A stretch of 64,000 bases of DNA. It comes from CBDDIP01 sp965279405 (GTDB lineage Bacteria; Actinomycetota; Acidimicrobiia; Acidimicrobiales; Ilumatobacteraceae). Of this stretch, positions 58,375 through 64,000 are shown piece by piece. Made by a program: the position numbers and the translations under genes. The notes beneath the pieces were generated by a model that worked only from the letters and a program-made list of their open reading frames with translations, made no database searches and was not told where the DNA came from. Position 1 is the first letter of the stretch. Each line of letters opens with the position of its first letter. The DNA lies in assembly GCA_965279405.1 (NCBI GenBank), contig OZ257157.1:620001-684000 (forward strand), given 5' to 3'.

Positions 58375-59376
58375 TCACGCACCGAGGACGAAGCGCGTCG
58401 CCACGGCCTGGTCGCGCACGCGGCGACCGACCTCGGCGGTGATGCGGTGCACGCTCTCGGCCACCGACGGCGAGTGCGTCGCGAGGCCGCACTCCGGCGT
58501 GACCATCGACTGCACCCGCAGCTGGACCGGGTCGACACCGAGCTGCACGAGGTCGCACCACAGCACGCTCAGCTGACGCCACGGCCGCTCGACCGAGTTC
58601 GTGATCGGACCGCCCGTCGGCACCACGCCCCAGGCGATCGTGCCGCCGTCCTGCAGGAATCGCATCAGGTACCCGGCAGCGTCGAGCAGCTGGCTGTTCA
58701 CGGGCACGGACAGGACGTCCGGGCCGGCGGCGAGCACCGAGGCGACGTCGACCGCGCCGCACACGTGCAGACCGGACACCGCGCCGGGCTCGATGGCAGC
58801 GAGCGCGCCGGAGATGAGGTCGATGGCCGTATCGGGCGCAAGCGGGAACCCGGGCATCATCAGCTCACCCAAGGACGGCTCGTCGATGAACACCACTTGT
58901 GTGCTGTACGGCATGGCCGCAGCGACGCGTTCGCGCAGCGCGGTGACGTGGGCGCGCACCGCTCGCACGGCAACTTCGAAGGCGACGCTCGCCGGCGCCC
59001 CGGCGCGCATCATGGCCAAGCCAAGGGTGACCGGACCGACGAACTGCCACTTGACGGCGCCGGCGTGGCCCTCGGCGGCGTTGAGGAACGAACGGAACCC
59101 ACCGAACGCGTCGTGCTGCAGGTCGGTGACGACCGGCGCCAGCGGATCCAGGTGGTGGACGTCGACGGCGATCGATCCGTACGGACCGACGGTGAAGCCC
59201 TGGATGCCGACGGTCGCCTGGGCGATCATGCCCTCGGCCGGCGACCGCTTCGGCAGGGTCGGAATCGCCGGCAGCTCCATGGCCGACAGGACGAACGCGG
59301 TGGCCTCGGAGGCGTTGCGGTGAGGGAGGCTGCCGATGCCGGTGGCGATGCCGCTTGGCAACTGCACACGAGACAC
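58375..59376 (-). CDS. MetE C-terminal-like methyltransferase domain protein
   Basis: 333 residues from GTG 59376, with GGGAGGGAAGGGAG upstream. It resembles the catalytic C-terminal half of cobalamin-independent methionine synthase: IGSLPHRNASEA at the N-terminus, FIDEPSLGEL (~165-174) and the zinc ligands in LHVCG (~200) and TPECGLAT (~293-300). Full MetE is ~750 residues; this is a stand-alone C-domain, as in archaeal and actinobacterial short forms, where a corrinoid or other methyl donor may be used. The donor and acceptor are unknown. Confidence 0.85.
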   Translation of the reverse strand: MSRVQLPSGIATGIGSLPHRNASEATAFVLSAMELPAIPTLPKRSPAEGMIAQATVGIQGFTVGPYGSIAVDVHHLDPLAPVVTDLQHDAFGGFRSFLNAAEGHAGAVKWQFVGPVTLGLAMMRAGAPASVAFEVAVRAVRAHVTALRERVAAAMPYSTQVVFIDEPSLGELMMPGFPLAPDTAIDLISGALAAIEPGAVSGLHVCGAVDVASVLAAGPDVLSVPVNSQLLDAAGYLMRFLQDGGTIAWGVVPTGGPITNSVERPWRQLSVLWCDLVQLGVDPVQLRVQSMVTPECGLATHSPSVAESVHRITAEVGRRVRDQAVATRFVLGA

Positions 59377-59498
59377 GTTTGCTCCCTTCCCTCCCCGTCG
59401 GGGTCATGGTGCCATGCACCGTGCGCCAGGCACGAAGCGGGCAAGTACGAAGCCCGTTACCTTGGCGCAGTGCCCTCGCGTTCGACAAATCTGAATCC

Positions 59499-60410
59499 AT
59501 GAGCAGCGCCCCGTCTTCGAGCAACGGTCCGGTCCCGACCAGGTCCACCGCGTGGGTGTGGGCAGCTCGTCTGCTGTGGCTCGGCACGAGTGCGTTGTTG
59601 ACGCTGGCCGTCGGCGACGCGCTCGACGGTCGCAGCTCGATCGCTCGGGTCGTCGTCAACGTCGCAGTCACCGCCGTCTGGGCTGTCGTCCTCGTCGCTG
59701 TCGCCGTGCCGTCCACGGTCGGTCTGACGGTGGCGCGCACCGTTGCACCGCTCGGTGCCATCGCCGCGATCGGGGCGTGGGCAGGCGGTGCCGAGCCGGC
59801 GTTGGCCATCGCCGCGACCGCAGTGGCGATCGTCTCGGTCGTCGTCATCGGCGGCGCAGAGGTGGGCCAAGCGTTCGTGCAGTCGTCGGCGTATGGCGAC
59901 GAGTTCCGCCACCTGTTGCGCCCACCCGCGGCGGTCATCCCGGCCATGGCGGTCGGCTGGCTGCTGTGGGCCGCAGCCATCACCGCTGACGTGTTGCTGC
60001 TGGCCGCCGGTCGATGGCTGATCGGCATCGTGCTCGCGCTGCTCGCCGGTGCCGGCTCGTGGCTGCTCGTGCCGCGGTTGCACCGCCTGAGCCGCCGTTG
60101 GCTCGTCGTCGTTCCGGCAGGTTTGGTGGTGCACGACCAGCTGGTGCTGGCCGAGACGTTGATGGTGCGTCGCGGCGACGTCACCGCCGTCGGACTGGCG
60201 CTCGCGGACACCGAGGCCGCCGACTTCACCGGGCCTGCAGCCGGTCATGCGGTCGAGGTGGCGCTCGCCTCGATGGTCACCGTGGTGCTGGCGCGCCGAC
60301 CGTCGACGCCGAAGGGCACCGCCCTGCACGTTCGCTCGTTCCTCGTCGCACCGACGCGACCGGGGCAGGCGTTGCACCGTGCTGCGGCCGGGTCGTTGCC
60401 GGTCGGCTGA
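59499..60410 (+). CDS. Membrane protein of unknown function
   Basis: 303 residues with about six hydrophobic segments packed in ~20-200, then a polar, Arg-rich C-terminal domain (~200-303, RRWLVVVPAGLVVHDQLVLA and HVRSFLVAPTRPGQALHR) that looks like a cytosolic beta-rich unit. Family not recognised. It is convergent with mnmA, whose stop lies 7 bp away; a weak GCTGAG/CTCAGC hairpin straddles the two ends. Confidence 0.75.
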   Translation: MSSAPSSSNGPVPTRSTAWVWAARLLWLGTSALLTLAVGDALDGRSSIARVVVNVAVTAVWAVVLVAVAVPSTVGLTVARTVAPLGAIAAIGAWAGGAEPALAIAATAVAIVSVVVIGGAEVGQAFVQSSAYGDEFRHLLRPPAAVIPAMAVGWLLWAAAITADVLLLAAGRWLIGIVLALLAGAGSWLLVPRLHRLSRRWLVVVPAGLVVHDQLVLAETLMVRRGDVTAVGLALADTEAADFTGPAAGHAVEVALASMVTVVLARRPSTPKGTALHVRSFLVAPTRPGQALHRAAAGSLPVG

Positions 60411-60416
60411 GCTCGC

Positions 60417-61469
60417 TCAGCGGGCGAGTCCGCCGCCCAGCACGTACTGGTCGGTGGGGTCGTAGAACACGACGCTCTGTCCCGGGGCGACACGACGTTG
60501 TGGCTCGTCCCACTCGACGACGACGTCGTCGTTCTCCGTGGAGATCGTCGCCCGCCGGGTCTCGCCGTGGGCACTGCACTGCACGAGCACGTCGCCGTGC
60601 ACGGGCATCGACGCCCACGTCATCGCGCCGACGTTCATCGTGCCGCGAAGCAGGTCGTCGTCGTCGCCGACGGTGATCACGCTGCGCTCGACGTCGACGT
60701 CGACCACGTAGCGCTTGGGCCCGCCGCCGGGCAGCCCGATGCCGCGCCGCTGGCCGAGCGTGACGAGCTCGATCGCCGGCACCTCGCCGAGCGTGCCGCC
60801 GTCGGTGTCGACCACCGTCGCCCGGCGGAACGGGATGCGCGAACCGAGGAAGGTCTCACGGCCGCCGGCACCAGCCTTGGCGCTGGTGATGAAGCACACG
60901 TCCTGGCTGTCGGGCTTGGCCGCGGTGCGCAGGCCGAGCTGGGTGGCACGCACTCGGACGTCTGCCTTCGTCATCGCCCCGATCGGGAACAGCGTGCGGG
61001 CCAGCTCGCGCTGCGGGAGCATGTGCACCACGTAGCTCTGGTCCTTCGCCGGGTCCGCGCCCCGCTGCACGAAGCGCGCTCCGTCCACCTCGATGATGCG
61101 CGCGTGGTGGCCCGTGGCGACCGCGTCGAAGCCGAGCAGGTCGGCACGCTCGCTCAGCCGATGGAACTTCAGGTGGCGGTTGCACTCGATGCACGGGTTG
61201 GGCGTGATGCCGTGACGATGCGCATCCACGTACGGGTCGACGACGTGCTGCTGGAAGTCGTCCGAGAAGTTGAACACGAGGTGGTCGATGCCCAGCTGCT
61301 GCGCGACGCGGCGGGCGTCGTCGACGTCGGCGACGGAGCAGCAGCCCGTGTCGCTGTCGCCGCCCCACAGGCGCATCGTGATGCCGACCACCTCGTGGCC
61401 GGCGTCGAGCAGCTCGGCTGCGGCGACCGAGGAGTCCACGCCACCGCTGAGCGCGACGAGCACCTTCAT
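60417..61469 (-). CDS. mnmA: tRNA-specific 2-thiouridylase MnmA
   Basis: 350 residues. PP-loop ATP motif SGGVDSSVAA (~8-17), the catalytic Cys in NPCIECNRHLKF (~93-104) and the second in DSQDVCFI (~190-197), plus the tRNA-binding GHHAR segment. It thiolates uridine 34 of Lys, Glu and Gln tRNAs. ATG 61469 overlaps the end of the cysteine desulfurase gene by 4 bp (ATGA); the desulfurase supplies the sulfur, so the pair works together. Confidence 0.97.
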   Translation of the reverse strand: MKVLVALSGGVDSSVAAAELLDAGHEVVGITMRLWGGDSDTGCCSVADVDDARRVAQQLGIDHLVFNFSDDFQQHVVDPYVDAHRHGITPNPCIECNRHLKFHRLSERADLLGFDAVATGHHARIIEVDGARFVQRGADPAKDQSYVVHMLPQRELARTLFPIGAMTKADVRVRATQLGLRTAAKPDSQDVCFITSAKAGAGGRETFLGSRIPFRRATVVDTDGGTLGEVPAIELVTLGQRRGIGLPGGGPKRYVVDVDVERSVITVGDDDDLLRGTMNVGAMTWASMPVHGDVLVQCSAHGETRRATISTENDDVVVEWDEPQRRVAPGQSVVFYDPTDQYVLGGGLAR

Positions 61470-62596
61470 CGCGACCGCAGTCGGGTGATCGCGGCGACCA
61501 GAACGCCGAGCGCCTGATCGATCTCCGCTTCGGTGGTCGTGCAGCCGAGCGTCAGACGCAGCGCGCCGTGGGCCAGCTCGCGTGGCACGCCCATGGCGGC
61601 GAGCACGTGCGACGGCTCCATCGCCCCGCTGGCGCACGCCGATGCCGCACTCGCGCACACGCCGCCCTCATCGAGCAGGTACAGCAGCGCCTCGTTCTCG
61701 GTGCACGGCACCAGCACGTGCGCCGATCCGGGCACCTTGCGATCGCGGGCCACGGTCTCGACGACGTCGGGCACGGCGGCGCGCAGGCCGTCGACCAACC
61801 GGTCGCGCAGCACCTCGATGCGCGCGTTCGTCTGCTCGCGCTCGAGCACGGTGAGCCGCAACGCTTCAGCCATCGCCACGATGCCGGCGACGTTGTGGGT
61901 GCCACTTCGACGCTCGCGCTCCTGTCCCCCGCCGATGATCATCGGATCGACCGATGCACCGCCGCGAACGACGAGCACGCCGACGCCCTTCGGCCCGCCG
62001 AACTTGTGCGCCGAGAACGACATCGCGTCCACGAGCGCGGCCATCGGGTGGAGATCGAGCCAGCAGGCCGCCTGCACCGCGTCGGTGTGCAGCAGTGCGC
62101 CGGGAGCGCCGCGACGCACGACGTCGGCGACCTCGTCCATGCGCGTGATCGTCCCGACTTCGTTGTTGACCGCCATCACGCTGACGACCGCAACGTCGGG
62201 CCCGAGGGCGGCGCCGAGCTGATCGAGGTCGATGTGGCCGCTGGCGTCGACACCGACGACGCGACCGTGACGGGCCTCGACCGCGCCGAGGGCCGCGTGG
62301 TGCTCCGCCGCCGAGCACACGGCGACGCCACGACGCCGGCTGACGGCGCCGAAGATCGCCGTGTTGTCCGCCTCGGTGCCACTGCCGGTGAAGACGACCT
62401 CGCCTGGCGCGCAGCCGACCGCGTCGGCAACGACGTCGCGCGACTCGTCCACGGCCTGGCGTGCCTGGCGTGCGAACCGGTGCGATCCGGACGGGTTGGC
62501 GAAATGCTCGGCGAAGTACGGCAGCATGGCCGCGACCGCCTCCGGACGCATCGGCGTGGTGGCCGCGTGATCCAGGTAGACGAGCTCGGCAGACAT
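61466..62596 (-). CDS. Cysteine desulfurase (IscS/NifS family)
   Basis: 376 residues. N-terminal YLDHAATTPMRPEA (~7-20), the PLP lysine in FSAHKFGGPKGVG (~194-206) and a catalytic Cys loop GGVCASAASACASG (~317-330), the longer loop of group I enzymes. It takes sulfur from cysteine as a persulfide. Overlap with mnmA by 4 bp indicates that tRNA thiolation is at least one destination; no isc or suf scaffold is in the window. ATG 62596 begins at the first family strand. Confidence 0.95.
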   Translation of the reverse strand: MSAELVYLDHAATTPMRPEAVAAMLPYFAEHFANPSGSHRFARQARQAVDESRDVVADAVGCAPGEVVFTGSGTEADNTAIFGAVSRRRGVAVCSAAEHHAALGAVEARHGRVVGVDASGHIDLDQLGAALGPDVAVVSVMAVNNEVGTITRMDEVADVVRRGAPGALLHTDAVQAACWLDLHPMAALVDAMSFSAHKFGGPKGVGVLVVRGGASVDPMIIGGGQERERRSGTHNVAGIVAMAEALRLTVLEREQTNARIEVLRDRLVDGLRAAVPDVVETVARDRKVPGSAHVLVPCTENEALLYLLDEGGVCASAASACASGAMEPSHVLAAMGVPRELAHGALRLTLGCTTTEAEIDQALGVLVAAITRLRSR

Positions 62597-62684
62597 CGGG
62601 TTCCAGGCTACGAGCCGCCGTGGTCGATGGCAGCCCGCACGGTGCTTGATGCCCGCATGGGCGAGGACCGTGCAGGATGGTGCC

Positions 62685-63449
62685 GTGCAGGGCTACGGAG
62701 AGGACACCTACGGCGATGCGTTCGCCGACGTGTACGACGACTGGTACCTCGGCATCAGTGACGTCGACGCCACAGTGGGCGCGCTCGTCGAGCTGGCCGG
62801 AGCCGGGACGGCGGTGCTCGAACTCGCGGTCGGCACCGGCCGCCTGGCCATCCCGCTGGCGGAACGCGGCGTGCAGGTGCACGGCGTGGACACCAGCGCG
62901 GCGATGCTCGACCGACTCGCTGCGAAGGACGCAGCGGGGCTCGTCACCACGTCGCTGGGCGACATGGTCGACGACCTCCCGCCGGGGCCGTTCGCGCTCG
63001 CCTTCGTCGCCTACAACTCGTTCTTCGCGCTGCGCACCGCAGAGCGTCAGCGGCAGTGCTTCGCCGCGGTCGCCGAGCGCCTCCAGCCGGGCGGAGCGTT
63101 CGTCATCGAAGCCTTCGTTCCCGAGCCGCGGCCAGGCTCCGACATCTCCGTGCGAACGCTCACTGCGGATCGTGTCGTGCTCAGCATCAGCCGCCACGAC
63201 GACGCCGATCAGGTCGCCGAGGGCCAGTTCGTGGAGATCACCGAGGCCGGCGGGGTTCGACTGCGTCCGTGGGCGATCCGCTGGTCGACCCCGGCGCAGC
63301 TCGATGCGATGGCTGCCGCCTCCGGCTTGACGTTGGCCGCACGCTGGGAAGACTTTTGCCGCGCCGCGTTCGACGAGCACAGCGTGCGCCACGTCAGCAC
63401 CTACCGGCGTGCCGCGGACCACACCGACCAACGATTCCCGTCCGTCTGA
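62685..63449 (+). CDS. Class I SAM-dependent methyltransferase
   Basis: 254 residues. Motif I VLELAVGTGRLAIPLAERG (~45-63), the acidic motif II VDTSAAMLDRLA (~69-80) and LAFVAYNSFFAL (~105-116) mark the Rossmann methyltransferase fold. GTG 62685 is preceded by AGGATGG; the upstream in-frame ATG at 62646 would add 13 residues not typical of the family. The acceptor is unknown. It is divergent from the desulfurase gene by 88 bp. Confidence 0.87.
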   Translation: MQGYGEDTYGDAFADVYDDWYLGISDVDATVGALVELAGAGTAVLELAVGTGRLAIPLAERGVQVHGVDTSAAMLDRLAAKDAAGLVTTSLGDMVDDLPPGPFALAFVAYNSFFALRTAERQRQCFAAVAERLQPGGAFVIEAFVPEPRPGSDISVRTLTADRVVLSISRHDDADQVAEGQFVEITEAGGVRLRPWAIRWSTPAQLDAMAAASGLTLAARWEDFCRAAFDEHSVRHVSTYRRAADHTDQRFPSV

Positions 63450-63481
63450 CGGCCCCCCGAACGTCGTAGGCTGGCAGCACT

Positions 63482-64000
63482 GTGAGTCAACTTCGTCTCA
63501 ATCCCCTCACCGGACGTTGGGTCACGATCGTCGCCGAGCGCGCAGAACGTCCGAGCGACTTCGCCCCACGTTCCGCGCAAGTCGAGTCCGACCCGGGTCG
63601 CCCCTGCCCCTTCTGCCCCGGCAACGAGGAGGCCACGCTTCCCGCGTTGGAGAGCCTCGACGAGGGCGGCAGCTGGCGGATGCGGGTCATCCCCAACCTG
63701 TACCCGGCGTTCGACGGCGACGAGCCGTTCGCCGTGCACCACCTCGGTCCGGTGCACGTCGAGGCGGAGGCCAGCGGCATCCACGAGGTGTTCGTGCTCA
63801 GCCCGGATCACGACGGCGGCGCGCACGGGTACTCGGACGCCGACGCGGCCGATCTGATGCTGATGCTGAAGCGCCGCCTGCAGGAGCACTCGGCCACGCC
63901 GAACGTGCGCTACACGCAAGCGATCATCAACCACGGACGCGAGGCCGGCGCATCGCTGGCCCACCCGCACGGCCAGCTGCTCGGGCTGCCGTTCGTGCCG
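63482..64000 (+). CDS. galT: Galactose-1-phosphate uridylyltransferase, N-terminal part (3' end outside window)
   Basis: The frame from GTG 63482 is open to the end (173 codons). LNPLTGRWVTIVAERAERP (~6-24), zinc ligands CPFCPGNE (~42-49) and the HIT-type active site HPHGQLLGLPFVP (~161-173) identify GalT, which exchanges UMP between UDP-glucose and galactose-1-phosphate. The active-site His lies in HPHGQ. The C-terminal half continues past 64000. Confidence 0.93.
   Translation, partial: MSQLRLNPLTGRWVTIVAERAERPSDFAPRSAQVESDPGRPCPFCPGNEEATLPALESLDEGGSWRMRVIPNLYPAFDGDEPFAVHHLGPVHVEAEASGIHEVFVLSPDHDGGAHGYSDADAADLMLMLKRRLQEHSATPNVRYTQAIINHGREAGASLAHPHGQLLGLPFVP

Noticed and set aside
59377..59498. 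SAM or cobalamin riboswitch upstream of the MetE-like gene
   Set aside because: Only short hairpins are visible; none of the conserved core blocks of these riboswitches is present.

Overview
The window is about 64 kb of dense, high-GC DNA with many GTG and a few TTG starts, 1-8 bp stop/start overlaps and few gaps above 200 bp. The gene set points to a high-GC Actinomycetota, plausibly Acidimicrobiia/Ilumatobacter-like: an F420-type LLM oxidoreductase, an IclR regulator divergent from leuCD, PASTA kinase architecture, dynamin pairs, acyl-CoA/CoA-transferase/enoyl-CoA hydratase genes and several ECF sigma/anti-sigma pairs. No CRISPR array, IS element, phage gene, rRNA or tRNA was seen. Taxonomy is inference from gene content.

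Layout. 1-3.4 kb: end of a dynamin-like protein and a fusion of a degenerate protein kinase with a dynamin-type GTPase. 3.5-5.4 kb (minus): an unknown protein, an FMN reductase and a membrane cNMP-binding/SH3 protein. 5.5-12 kb: a cytochrome b/pentaheme cytochrome c fusion followed by System I cytochrome c maturation genes (ccmF, ccmH, ccmG). 12-25.7 kb: three ECF sigma factors with membrane partners, interleaved with an amidohydrolase, a CoA-transferase and an enoyl-CoA hydratase that both look domain-permuted, a hemerythrin, an SMP-30 lactonase, an F420-type oxidoreductase and a lipoprotein. 25.8-28 kb and 36-42 kb: four Hsp70-like proteins that keep the ATPase domain but have lost the substrate-binding domain; three are anchored in the membrane through proline-rich linkers. 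Between them lie a pyridoxamine-oxidase-like protein, an IclR regulator with leuCD, a DEAD-box helicase, an acyl-CoA ligase, and a homospermidine synthase preceded by a 44-residue ORF.

42-48.4 kb: leuA behind a leucine-rich leader peptide and a strong terminator (attenuator), then a small redox group (ferredoxin, two proline/threonine-rich membrane proteins, ApbE flavin transferase, ferric-reductase-like membrane protein) and pyrF. 48.4-57.7 kb: serA, a polytopic membrane protein, an SCP2 protein, an SDR, a PASTA receptor with a degenerate kinase domain, a small exported protein ending in a 14-bp tandem repeat, and ligA. 57.7-64 kb: a Pro-rich membrane protein, a MetE-C-like protein, a membrane protein, mnmA overlapping a cysteine desulfurase (together the tRNA 2-thiouridine pathway), a methyltransferase and the start of galT.

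How the parts fit: leucine synthesis is split into leuCD (with an IclR palindrome) and leuA (attenuator). The cytochrome and its maturation genes form one functional group. The most unusual theme is repurposed ATPase/kinase scaffolds at the membrane: a pseudokinase-dynamin fusion, four NBD-only Hsp70s and a PASTA pseudokinase candidate. A functional link among them is inferred from composition and clustering only.
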